Assembly: GCA_041556555.1 (NCBI GenBank) | Contig: JBFFIE010000018.1 | Span: 1 to 34,893 of the forward strand | From: SZUA-592 sp041556555 | GTDB taxonomy: Bacteria > Pseudomonadota > Gammaproteobacteria > Eutrophobiales > Eutrophobiaceae | Reading direction: 5' to 3' | DNA: 34,893 bases | In this document: positions 7,856 through 18,441 of the stretch, one piece after another | How the letters are laid out: each line of letters opens with the position of its first letter | Position numbering within the stretch: position 1 is the first letter of the stretch | The notes under the pieces: generated by a model | The model's database searches: none | Told to the model about the DNA's origin: nothing | The model's input: only the letters and a program-made list of their open reading frames with translations | Program-made: the position numbers and the translations under genes

Positions 7856-9916
7856 ATGACGAGCAAACACACTAACGCGCTGATCAATGAGACCTCTCCT
7901 TATTTATTACAGCATGCCAACAATCCCGTGGACTGGTACCCCTGGGGCGAGGAGGCACTGGAAAAAGCGCGCGCGGAAAACAAGCCGATCCTGCTCTCGG
8001 TGGGTTATTCCGCCTGTCACTGGTGCCACGTGATGGCCCACGAGTCCTTCGAGGACGAGGAAACTGCCGCCATCATGAACAAGCATTTCATTAATATTAA
8101 GGTCGACCGCGAGGAACGCCCGGATATCGACAAGATCTACCAGCTGGCACAGCATCTCCTGACCCAGCGTACCGGCGGCTGGCCGCTGACCATGTTCCTG
8201 ACCCCCGAGGACCAGTTGCCGTTCTTCGGCGGCACCTATTTCCCGCCGGAACCGCGTTACGGCATGCCTGGTTTCAAGGACGTGCTGGAGCGGATCGCTG
8301 GTTTTTATGTCAGCGAACGCGAATCAATCAAGAAGCAAAACCGCTCGGTGAAAGATGCACTGGATCGCATCGGCAAGACGCCGGCCGTGGAACCGGAGCT
8401 GCAACTGGACAGCGCTCCCATGGACCAGGCCGCCCAGCAACTGGAGGAAAGCTTTGACTCGCGGCACGGCGGTTTCGGGCCCGCGCCGAAATTCCCGCAC
8501 CCGTCCAACCTCGATTTCCTGCTGCGGATGGCAGCCGATGACCCGGACAATAATAGCCTGGCGACGATGATCGACACCACATTCCGGAAGATGGCGCTGG
8601 GCGGGGTCTACGACCAGGTCGGCGGCGGCTTTTACCGTTACTCGGTGGATGACCACTGGGAGATCCCGCATTTCGAGAAAATGCTTTATGACAACGGGCC
8701 CCTGCTCGAACTCTATACCCGGGCCTGGCAATTGATCGGTCATCCTTTGTATCAGCGCATTGCCCGGGAAACCGCCGACTGGGTGATGCGGGACATGCAG
8801 TCGCCGGAAGGGGCATATTACTCGACGCTGGACGCCGACTCCGAGGGGGTGGAAGGCAAATTCTACGTCTGGGATCTGGAGGAACTGAAATCACTGCTGG
8901 ACGAAAAGGAATTTTCTGTTATAGAACAATACCTTAACCTGCATCAGCCGGCCAATTTCGAGGGCCGCTGGCACTTGCACGTGACCCAGGACCTGGATTA
9001 TGTGGCCCAGCAAACCGGCCAGTCTATTGACGAGGTGTCCCGGTTACTGGTCAGCGCCCGGGGCAAGCTGCTGGCCGCCCGCGATCAGCGGATCTGGCCC
9101 GGCCGCGATGAGAAGATCCTGACTTCCTGGAACGGCCTAATGATCACAGGCATGGCCCGGGCGGCCATCGCCTTCGACAACGAGGATTATTTCAACTCGG
9201 CCAGCCGCTCCCTCGCCTTCATCCGCAACACGCTATGGAAAGAAGGCCACCTGCTGGCGACCTACAAGGACGGCAAGGCCCACCTGAATGCCTACCTGGA
9301 TGATTACGCCTTCCTGGTCGAGGGCATCCTCAGCCTGTTGTCCTACCGCTGGGACAGTGACTGGCTGGCATTTGCGATCGAACTCACCGATGCCATGCTG
9401 GCGAAGTTCGAGGACAGCAATGGCGGCGGGTTTTACTTCACCTCGCACGACCATGAGCAACTGATCCAGCGCAATAAACCTTACATGGATGACGCCCTGC
9501 CGGCCGGCAACGCCGTCGCTGCCCGGGTGCTGTTGCAGCTTGGCCACCTGTTGGGAAATACTGATTACCTGAATGCAGGTGAGCGGTCACTCAAGTCCGC
9601 CTGGGCCTTAATCGGCCATTTCCCGGTCGGGCATTGCACTTTCCTGACTGCCTTGAAGGATTATTTGCGGCCACCACGCCAGGTCATCATCCGCGGCAGT
9701 GGTGATGAGCTTGGCCAGTGGCAGCAAACCGCGCAGGGTGAGTCGGGAGTCTATGATCTCATCTACGCCATCCCGGATGCTGAAACCCGGCTGCCCGGGA
9801 TCCTCAATCAGCGCGAGCCCGGGGCCGAAACCCGGGCCTATATCTGCACCGGGACCCAATGCCTGGCCCCGCTAAATCGGCTTGATTTACTGTCTGAAAA
9901 CCTAAAAAATGGTTAA
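7856..9916 (+). CDS. DUF255 (YyaL/SPATA20-like) thioredoxin-fold protein
   Basis: A 686-residue protein. Residues 1-160 form a thioredoxin-like DUF255 domain with LINETSPYLLQHANNPVDWY near the start and the redox-like motif CHWC (C54, C57). The rest is an alpha/alpha-toroid region like that of N-acylglucosamine epimerases and glycosidases. Bacterial members are called YyaL and the mammalian one SPATA20. Length and both domains are as in the family. The function is not known; a redox or sugar role is guesswork from the folds. ATG at 7856 begins four codons before the conserved TNALINETSPYL block. No strong ribosome binding site is visible. The codons are noticeably richer in G and C at third positions than those of the neighbouring hemN and Cfa-like genes. 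Confidence 0.92.
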   Translation: MTSKHTNALINETSPYLLQHANNPVDWYPWGEEALEKARAENKPILLSVGYSACHWCHVMAHESFEDEETAAIMNKHFINIKVDREERPDIDKIYQLAQHLLTQRTGGWPLTMFLTPEDQLPFFGGTYFPPEPRYGMPGFKDVLERIAGFYVSERESIKKQNRSVKDALDRIGKTPAVEPELQLDSAPMDQAAQQLEESFDSRHGGFGPAPKFPHPSNLDFLLRMAADDPDNNSLATMIDTTFRKMALGGVYDQVGGGFYRYSVDDHWEIPHFEKMLYDNGPLLELYTRAWQLIGHPLYQRIARETADWVMRDMQSPEGAYYSTLDADSEGVEGKFYVWDLEELKSLLDEKEFSVIEQYLNLHQPANFEGRWHLHVTQDLDYVAQQTGQSIDEVSRLLVSARGKLLAARDQRIWPGRDEKILTSWNGLMITGMARAAIAFDNEDYFNSASRSLAFIRNTLWKEGHLLATYKDGKAHLNAYLDDYAFLVEGILSLLSYRWDSDWLAFAIELTDAMLAKFEDSNGGGFYFTSHDHEQLIQRNKPYMDDALPAGNAVAARVLLQLGHLLGNTDYLNAGERSLKSAWALIGHFPVGHCTFLTALKDYLRPPRQVIIRGSGDELGQWQQTAQGESGVYDLIYAIPDAETRLPGILNQREPGAETRAYICTGTQCLAPLNRLDLLSENLKNG

Positions 9917-9954
9917 CAGGTTTCTAACGTTTTTATTGCAACGCAGCATTGTTA

Positions 9955-10036
9955 GCCGGCAGGTTAACCTCTCCCGGCAGTCGTCTCGGGGGATTCCGTT
10001 TTGTAATAAAACCAAACACATTGAGGTTGTGTTTTG
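9955..10036 (+). other. Structured pckG leader: three consecutive hairpins
   Basis: Between the DUF255 stop and pckG, three inverted repeats follow one another. The first is GCCGG (9955-9959) with CCGGC (9974-9978), enclosing the palindrome AGGTTAACCT. The second is GTTTT (9998-10002) with AAAAC (10008-10012). The third is AAACACA (10014-10020) with TGTGTTT (10028-10034). None is followed by a T-run, so they are not intrinsic terminators. No promoter can be placed with confidence. Confidence 0.4.
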
Positions 10037-10100
10037 CCTCTCCCCGGAAAATCACGCTTAAAAAAAGATTTGGGGGCAAATAATCTGAGGAGGAGGTTGT

Positions 10101-11903
10101 ATGGCTTCAAAGAATAAGAAACTGAATGACTGGGTCGATAAGATGGCCGCCCTTTGTGAACCGGACAATGTGGTCTGGTGCGATGGGTCAGAAAAAGAAT
10201 ACGACCGGATGTGGGATATCCTGGTCAAGGGCGGCACCGCCAAGCGCCTGGATGACAAGAAACGACCCAACAGTTACTACTGCCGTTCCGTCCCTGAAGA
10301 CGTGGCACGGGTAGAAGACCGGACCTACATCTGTTCACAAAAGCAAGAAGACGCCGGGCCCACCAATAACTGGACAGACCCGAAGGAAATGCGCGAAACC
10401 CTCAACGACCTGTTCACGGGTTGCATGAAGGGCCGCACCATGTACGTGATTCCCTTCAGCATGGGACCCATTGGCTCACCCATTTCCCACATCGGCGTGG
10501 AACTCACCGATTCACCTTACGTGGTCACCAACATGCACATCATGACCCGCGTCGGTACCAAGGTGCTGGATTCGCTGGGTAAAGATGGCGAATTTGTGCC
10601 TTGTATCCATTCCGTGGGCGCACCGCTGGAAAAGGGACAAAAAGACGTGGCCTGGCCCTGCAATACCACGAAATATATCGTGCATTTCCCCGAGACCCGC
10701 GAGATCTGGTCTTATGGTTCCGGCTACGGCGGTAACGCCTTGCTGGGCAAGAAATGCTTCGCCCTGCGCATTGCCTCGGTCATGGGCCGCGACGAGGGCT
10801 GGCTTGCCGAGCATATGCTGATCCTGAAATTGACCAACCCGGAGGGTAAGGTCCGTTACGTGGCCGGTGCCTTTCCGAGCGCCTGTGGCAAGACCAACCT
10901 GGCCATGCTGAACCCGACCATCCCGGGCTGGAAGGTTGAGACCATCGGTGACGACATCTGCTGGATGAAGTTCGGTGACGATGGCCGGCTTTATGCCATC
11001 AACCCTGAAACCGGTTTCTTCGGCGTGGCACCAGGCACCAGCATGGACTCCAACCCGAACGCGATCCGGACGCTGGAAAAGAACTCGGTATTTACCAATG
11101 TTGCCGAAACCGATGACGGCGATGTCTGGTGGGAAGACATGACGAAGGAAAAACCGGCACACCTCACCGACTGGAAAGGCAATGACTGGACCCCGGAATC
11201 CGAGACGCCGGCGGCCCACCCGAATGCCCGCTTTACCTGTCCGGCCAGCCAGTGCCCGGTAATAGCCGATGAATGGGAAGATCCCAAGGGTGTGCCCATC
11301 AGCGCTATCATGTTCGGTGCCCGCCGCGCTACGGTAGTGCCACTGGTCAATGAGGGTCGCGACTGGGGACACGGTACGTTCCTTGGCACGATTGTCGCCA
11401 GCGAGATGACCGCGGCCGCCTTCGGAAAAATCGGCCAGTTGCGCCGTGACCCGATGGCCATGCTGCCTTTCTGCGGTTACAACATGGCCGACTACTGGGG
11501 TCACTGGCTGAAGATGGGCAAGAAAGCCGGCGCCAAGCTGCCGAAGATTTATTACGTTAACTGGTTCCGCAAGAACGATGACGGCAAGTTCATGTGGCCC
11601 GGCTTTGGTGAAAACAGCCGCGTGCTGAAATGGATCTTCGAACGTTGCGAAGGCACCGGTGATGCAGTTGAAACACCGATTGGTAACCTGCCGACCATGG
11701 ATGCCCTCGAATTTGATGGACTTGGTGTGACAGATAATGACAAGGCCACGCTGTTGCGCGTTGATGTGGACGGCTGGCTCAGGGAAATCCCGTTGATCCG
11801 GGAATACTACGAGTCATTCGGCAATCATTTGCCGCAGGAACTGGTCAAGGAACTGGATGACCTGGAAAAACGGCTGGAACAATCCAAGTCGGCAGTTGCC
11901 TGA
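10101..11903 (+). CDS. pckG: Phosphoenolpyruvate carboxykinase (GTP)
   Basis: PckG interconverts oxaloacetate plus GTP with phosphoenolpyruvate, CO2 and GDP, the entry step of gluconeogenesis. The 600-residue length and sequence are those of the GTP class, unrelated in alignment to the ATP-type PckA of E. coli. Seen motifs include YVIPFSMGP, the substrate and metal region GSGYGGNALLGKKC (about 207-219), the P-loop PSACGKTN (259-266) with reactive C262, and the nucleotide-binding region NWFRKN. A very strong ribosome binding site, AGGAGGAGG at 10088-10096, lies 4 bases before the ATG, which suggests high expression. A structured leader precedes it and a strong terminator follows. Confidence 0.98.
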   Translation: MASKNKKLNDWVDKMAALCEPDNVVWCDGSEKEYDRMWDILVKGGTAKRLDDKKRPNSYYCRSVPEDVARVEDRTYICSQKQEDAGPTNNWTDPKEMRETLNDLFTGCMKGRTMYVIPFSMGPIGSPISHIGVELTDSPYVVTNMHIMTRVGTKVLDSLGKDGEFVPCIHSVGAPLEKGQKDVAWPCNTTKYIVHFPETREIWSYGSGYGGNALLGKKCFALRIASVMGRDEGWLAEHMLILKLTNPEGKVRYVAGAFPSACGKTNLAMLNPTIPGWKVETIGDDICWMKFGDDGRLYAINPETGFFGVAPGTSMDSNPNAIRTLEKNSVFTNVAETDDGDVWWEDMTKEKPAHLTDWKGNDWTPESETPAAHPNARFTCPASQCPVIADEWEDPKGVPISAIMFGARRATVVPLVNEGRDWGHGTFLGTIVASEMTAAAFGKIGQLRRDPMAMLPFCGYNMADYWGHWLKMGKKAGAKLPKIYYVNWFRKNDDGKFMWPGFGENSRVLKWIFERCEGTGDAVETPIGNLPTMDALEFDGLGVTDNDKATLLRVDVDGWLREIPLIREYYESFGNHLPQELVKELDDLEKRLEQSKSAVA

Positions 11904-11950
11904 TGTAACAACCCAGCCACGTTTTATGACGTTGGACTATAACTCACAGA

Positions 11951-11977
11951 AACCCGCTCCCCGGAGCGGGTTTTTTT
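11951..11977 (+). terminator. Intrinsic terminator after pckG
   Basis: CCCGCTC (11953-11959) and GAGCGGG (11964-11970) form a GC-rich stem with a 4-base loop. It is extended by AA/TT pairs and followed by seven T. It lies 48 bp after the pckG stop. Confidence 0.92.
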
Positions 11978-12007
11978 ACAATAATTATAAAAACCGAGGT
12001 ATTAATC

Positions 12008-12421
12008 ATGATTGAAATGACGCTCAAGCTTGCTGAGGCAGTAGGAAAGGCAGCCTTGAAAAAGGCAGAACAGATCAAACGGCCGATGAGTGTATCCGTC
12101 GTCGATGAATCCGGACGCCTGGTTTTCTATTCACGTATGGACGGCGCGGGTTTTTTTACCTTTGATACGTCACGGGCCAAGGCCATGGCGGCGGCATCAT
12201 TTAAACGCTCGACGCTGGAGATTACACAAAACAAGGACCTGAACCCGTTGCTCTGGTATTCATTGCCGAGCGTGGTTCCGGCTCAGGCCCTGCCCAGCCC
12301 CGGTGGCTTACCCATCAAAAAAGACGGGCGGGTGATCGGCGCGATTGGGCTGGGCGGCGGTTCACCGGAAGAAGACCACGATTGTGCGATAGTCGGCGCC
12401 ACGGTCGCAGGCAAACAGTAA
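12008..12421 (+). CDS. GlcG/HbpS (DUF336) family haem-binding-like protein
   Basis: A 137-residue single-domain protein of the GlcG/HbpS family (PF03928). The pattern seen is: an N-terminal helix, VSVVDESGRLVFYSRMDGA, the SRAKAMAAASFKRST helix, a PGGLPIKKDGRVIGAIGLGGGSPEEDHDCA segment in pieces, and a short C-terminal helix. Family members bind haem (HbpS of Streptomyces) or accompany glycolate oxidase (GlcG); the role of this one is unknown. GAGGT at 11996-12000 is well spaced from the ATG. The gene starts only 30 bp after the T-run of the pckG terminator, so its promoter must overlap the terminator or it depends on readthrough. No signal peptide is visible. Confidence 0.88.
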   Translation: MIEMTLKLAEAVGKAALKKAEQIKRPMSVSVVDESGRLVFYSRMDGAGFFTFDTSRAKAMAAASFKRSTLEITQNKDLNPLLWYSLPSVVPAQALPSPGGLPIKKDGRVIGAIGLGGGSPEEDHDCAIVGATVAGKQ

Positions 12422-12430
12422 CTACTAAGT

Positions 12431-12742
12431 TTATTTCAGGGCTATGCCACACCGTTTGCAGTGATCGGGCACCAGCAGGCGGGACTGAAGCCCGAGCCGA
12501 TAACCGCACGCGGGACATTTCTGGCTGAACTGGACGAAGCCCGCCAGAACAACCAGTGCAACCAGGACCAGGAAGATAATTGTTGCAGTAGCCTGGCTCA
12601 GGCCGATTAATAGATCCAGGATTACAACCATCAGCAGGCCGGACATGGTTATTACAAACAGGCTGACCATCCGCCTTTGCCACTGCTTTAATTCTGCCAG
12701 CTCATTCGCATCCAGTTTGCTTTTGCCAGGCCTTGTTTGCAT
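12431..12742 (-). CDS. Small membrane protein with C-terminal zinc ribbon
   Basis: A 103-residue protein not assigned to a named family. A charged N-terminus (1-24) is followed by two hydrophobic segments (about 26-47 and 51-72). Then comes a short cytoplasmic-looking tail with two Cys-x2-Cys pairs, C76/C79 and C95/C98, that should bind zinc. The frame stays open upstream to 12892, but that part overlaps the PfkB kinase and reads as non-protein-like sequence, so the ATG at 12742 is chosen, 7 bases after the kinase stop. No clear ribosome binding site is seen, which suggests coupling to the kinase. Function unknown. Confidence 0.72.
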   Translation of the reverse strand: MQTRPGKSKLDANELAELKQWQRRMVSLFVITMSGLLMVVILDLLIGLSQATATIIFLVLVALVVLAGFVQFSQKCPACGYRLGLQSRLLVPDHCKRCGIALK

Positions 12743-12749
12743 AAAGGCA

Positions 12750-13682
12750 CTAAATTGAGTAACTGAAATTTTCCTCGAACCTGGCAAACAGTTCGTCCCT
12801 GGTGTGTGCATGGTTTTGTGTACCGTTTTGCTCAATATTGACCATGCCCATGAGTGCGGCCAGGCGACCGGTGGTCTCCCAATCCATGTCATTCATCAGT
12901 CCGTATAACATGCCAGCACGGAACGCATCTCCACAACCGGTCGGGTCCGTGATTACTTCCGGCATGGCAATCGGTATCTCGTAGAGTTTTTCTTTTGTGT
13001 GTATGCGTGATCCTTCTGAACCACGGGTAACGATCAAGGCCTCCAGCCTGCCCTTGACATCATCAAGGCCAAGCCCTGTTTTCTTTTGAAACATTTGCCA
13101 TTCATAGTCATTGAGCGTCATCCAGGTGGCTTGATCAACAAAATTGGTCAGCTCCTCGCCGTTAAACATAGGCATACCCTGGCCGGGATCAAAAATAAAC
13201 GGGATGTTGGCATCGGCAAATTGTGTAGCGTGCTCGATCATACCATCACGGCCGTCCGGCGAAATGATGCCAATGGATATGTCACTGGCATCTGTTACCT
13301 TGTTAAAGTGTGACATACCCATAGCCCCGGGATGAAACGCAGTGATCTGGTTATCATCCAGGTCGGTCGTGATAAAGGCCTGTGCTGTAAAAGCATCATC
13401 GATAACGGTGACATGGCTGCGATCGATTGAGTTATTGTCAATCCATCTTTCATACGGTTCGAAATCATGGCCTACTGTCCCCATGGGCAACACATGGTCT
13501 GATAACAGGTTAAGATTGTAGGCAATATTACCCGCGCAACCACCGAACTCCCGGCGCATGTCCGGCACCATGAAGGAAACATTCAATATGTGAACCTTGT
13601 CCGGAAGGATGTGGTTTTTAAACTGGTCCGGAAAAACCATGATAGTGTCAAAGGCAAATGAACCACAAATCAGCGCTTTCAT
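12750..13682 (-). CDS. PfkB-family carbohydrate/adenosine kinase
   Basis: A 310-residue ribokinase-like (PfkB) kinase. The first signature, GGCAGNIAYNL, is at 47-57. The second, DPTGCGDAFRAG, at about 245-256, supplies the catalytic Asp and the anion hole. The N-terminus (MKALICGSFAFDTIM) is typical of the adenosine kinase-like subgroup found in many gammaproteobacteria, so phosphorylation of adenosine or another nucleoside or sugar is likely, but the substrate cannot be read from sequence. It lies 96 bp after uvrA on the same strand and is followed after 7 bp by the membrane zinc-ribbon gene. Confidence 0.9.
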   Translation of the reverse strand: MKALICGSFAFDTIMVFPDQFKNHILPDKVHILNVSFMVPDMRREFGGCAGNIAYNLNLLSDHVLPMGTVGHDFEPYERWIDNNSIDRSHVTVIDDAFTAQAFITTDLDDNQITAFHPGAMGMSHFNKVTDASDISIGIISPDGRDGMIEHATQFADANIPFIFDPGQGMPMFNGEELTNFVDQATWMTLNDYEWQMFQKKTGLGLDDVKGRLEALIVTRGSEGSRIHTKEKLYEIPIAMPEVITDPTGCGDAFRAGMLYGLMNDMDWETTGRLAALMGMVNIEQNGTQNHAHTRDELFARFEENFSYSI

Positions 13683-13778
13683 GTGGGAACCCTTATCATT
13701 AATTTATTTTTTTCCAGGTTAAAGCCAATCCCGGTTTTCTTTCATATCACCTGACACCTGTAGCCCGGGTTGTCGGTC

Positions 13779-16646
<2,868 letters not shown>

Positions 16647-16681
16647 GGAAACTTGTTTAGCCGGAAAAGAGGTAAACTGCT

Positions 16682-16711
16682 ACTATAATTGTTTTTGGCG
16701 GCCCGACGCAA
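16682..16711 (-). promoter_or_regulatory. Possible uvrA promoter
   Basis: On the minus strand TTGCGT (16706-16711), an 18-base spacer and TATAGT (16682-16687) lie about 35 bp before the uvrA ATG. A TATAAT hexamer on the plus strand (16684-16689) overlaps the -10 and might serve the divergent MFS gene, but it lacks a -35. Both are modest matches. Confidence 0.4.
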
Positions 16712-16723
16712 AGAGAATTCCGA

Positions 16724-17947
16724 ATGTCCCCCGATTACCGCATGTCTCCCGTGGAGCTTAGAAGCAGTATGGCGTTGTCTCTCATCCTGTTCCTGCGCAT
16801 GCTGGGCCTGTTTTTAATCCTGCCGGTGTTTGCACTCTATGCAGAAGACCTGGGTGATGCTACACCCACCCTGGTCGGTCTTGCCCTGGGCATCTACGGA
16901 CTCACCCAGGCCTTGCTGCAAATACCTTTCGGGATGATATCAGACCGCCTGGGGAGAAAACCGGTTATCGTCGCCGGCCTGTTAATTTTCGTTGCCGGCA
17001 GCATCATTGCCGGACTGGGCGATTCCATCTACACGGTTATTCTGGGGCGGGCACTGCAGGGAGCCGGCGCCATCGCGGCCGCCGTGATTGCCCTGGCGGC
17101 AGACCTGACCCGTGATAATCAGCGCAGCAAAACCATGGCCATGATCGGGATCAGTGTTGGCGTGGCAATTTCAATTGCCTTTGTCGGTGCACCGATCCTG
17201 AATACCTACATTGGCGTCCCGGGATTATTTTTCATGGCGGCAGGCCTGGCCCTGCTGGCCATCGTTGTCCTGCTCGGGCTGGTGCCGACACCGGAAAAGA
17301 TCCAGGTAAGCAGCACCCCCGGCCACACTGATAACCGGCTCTTGAATGTGCTGACCAATCCCGTGCTGCTGCAGCTTTATATCGGTATCTTCGTGCTGCA
17401 CATGCTGATTATGACCACCTTTGTGGTCTTGCCACTCAGCCTCAGGGACATTGCCGGGCTTGCCACTGCGCAGCATTGGCATGTTTATCTGCCGGTATTA
17501 CTGATCTCGGCCCTGCTGATGATGCCTTGCATTATCATCAGCGAACGCTATAACAAGGCCTTACTCATTTTTATCATGGCAATCGGCCTGCTGGCGCTCT
17601 CCCAGTTTGGGCTCTACGGCTGGCACTACACCGTCATGCAGATCACAATTAGTATGACCCTGTTTTTCCTGGCCTTTAATTACCTTGAAGCAATGTTGCC
17701 GTCCCTGATTTCCAGGGTCGCACCGGCACAGGACAAGGGAACTGCCCTGGGGGTATATTACACCAGCCAGTTCATAGGGATTTTCCTAGGCGGGGTCACC
17801 GGCGGTGCCATCCATGAGCACTACGGGCTGGAAGACGTCTTCCTGTTTGGCGGGATCATTGCCTGTTGCTGGCTGCTAGCCTGCCTGTTATTGCCCGCCC
17901 CGGAGCTTACCAGCAGGCGTGAAGAGTCCGGGTCATCTGGGGTATGA
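16724..17947 (+). CDS. MFS transporter, YajR-like
   Basis: A 407-residue major facilitator with about 12 hydrophobic segments. After TM1 (LILFLRMLGLFLILPVFALY) the loop 2-3 motif reads GMISDRLGRKPVI (about 72-84), the classic MFS motif A. The sequence and position next to uvrA and ssb match the YajR-type transporters of gammaproteobacteria. Members with a C-terminal cytoplasmic domain exist, but this one ends soon after TM12. The substrate is unknown. ATG codons also occur at 16742 and 16769, so the true start could be up to 15 codons later; the upstream one is kept by convention. ssb follows after 30 bp. Confidence 0.88.
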   Translation: MSPDYRMSPVELRSSMALSLILFLRMLGLFLILPVFALYAEDLGDATPTLVGLALGIYGLTQALLQIPFGMISDRLGRKPVIVAGLLIFVAGSIIAGLGDSIYTVILGRALQGAGAIAAAVIALAADLTRDNQRSKTMAMIGISVGVAISIAFVGAPILNTYIGVPGLFFMAAGLALLAIVVLLGLVPTPEKIQVSSTPGHTDNRLLNVLTNPVLLQLYIGIFVLHMLIMTTFVVLPLSLRDIAGLATAQHWHVYLPVLLISALLMMPCIIISERYNKALLIFIMAIGLLALSQFGLYGWHYTVMQITISMTLFFLAFNYLEAMLPSLISRVAPAQDKGTALGVYYTSQFIGIFLGGVTGGAIHEHYGLEDVFLFGGIIACCWLLACLLLPAPELTSRREESGSSGV

Positions 17948-17977
17948 TACACAGACAATAAATAAGGAGGAATTCCA

Positions 17978-18424
17978 ATGGCAAGAGGGGTAAACAAGGT
18001 CATTCTGATTGGCAACCTGGGCAATGATCCGGACATACGCTACACGCAGGGCGGCGCGGCCGTTGCCAATATCAGTCTTGCTACTGCCGAGTCCTGGCGT
18101 GACAAGGATTCCGGCGAACAACAGGAACGTACCGAATGGCACCGGATCGTTTTCTTCGGCCGGCTCGCGGAAATCGTTGGTGAATATCTCAAAAAAGGTT
18201 CGCAAATTTATGTCGAGGGCCGTTTGCAAACCCGCAAGTGGCAGGACAAGGAAGGAAAGGACCGTTACACCACGGAAATCGTTGCTAATGATATGCAGAT
18301 GCTGGGCTCACGCAGTGGCGGCTCTGCAAATTACGATCAATCCCCACCGAAAACAGAAGAAAGCAGCAGCTCATCAAAAGCGACTGCCACACAGGACGAG
18401 TTCGACGACGATATCCCCTTCTGA
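17978..18424 (+). CDS. ssb: Single-stranded DNA-binding protein
   Basis: SSB coats single-stranded DNA during replication, repair and recombination and recruits partner proteins through its tail. The 148-residue protein has the OB-fold (about 1-110) beginning RGVNKVILIGNLGNDPDIRY and containing TEWHRIVFFGRLAE. A Ser-rich linker follows, and then the acidic tip DEFDDDIPF that binds exonuclease I, RecO and others. AAGGAGG lies 7 bases before the ATG. A TATGAT hexamer at 17943-17948, at the end of the MFS gene, might give ssb its own promoter. The protein is shorter than E. coli SSB because the linker is short. Confidence 0.98.
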   Translation: MARGVNKVILIGNLGNDPDIRYTQGGAAVANISLATAESWRDKDSGEQQERTEWHRIVFFGRLAEIVGEYLKKGSQIYVEGRLQTRKWQDKEGKDRYTTEIVANDMQMLGSRSGGSANYDQSPPKTEESSSSSKATATQDEFDDDIPF

Positions 18425-18441
18425 CTGTTTTAGTAAACAGT
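18424..18441. other. Perfect 18-bp inverted repeat between convergent genes (LexA-box-like)
   Basis: ACTGTTT-TAGT-AAACAGT fills the gap between the ssb stop and the stop of the LplT-like gene. It contains CTGT-N8-ACAG, the LexA consensus, at 18425-18440. It can equally form a 7-bp hairpin. There is no T-run on either strand, so it is a poor intrinsic terminator. Confidence 0.55.

Noticed and set aside
10512..11504. 330-codon open frame on the minus strand inside pckG
   Set aside because: Antisense to a clear PEP carboxykinase with no recognisable domain; long antisense frames arise from GC-rich third positions.
12743..12892. Upstream extension of the membrane zinc-ribbon gene to 12892
   Set aside because: It overlaps the PfkB kinase end and is not protein-like; ATG 12742 follows the kinase stop.
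16647..16723. LexA box between uvrA and the MFS gene
   Set aside because: Expected from E. coli uvrA, but no CTGT-N8-ACAG is present in the gap.
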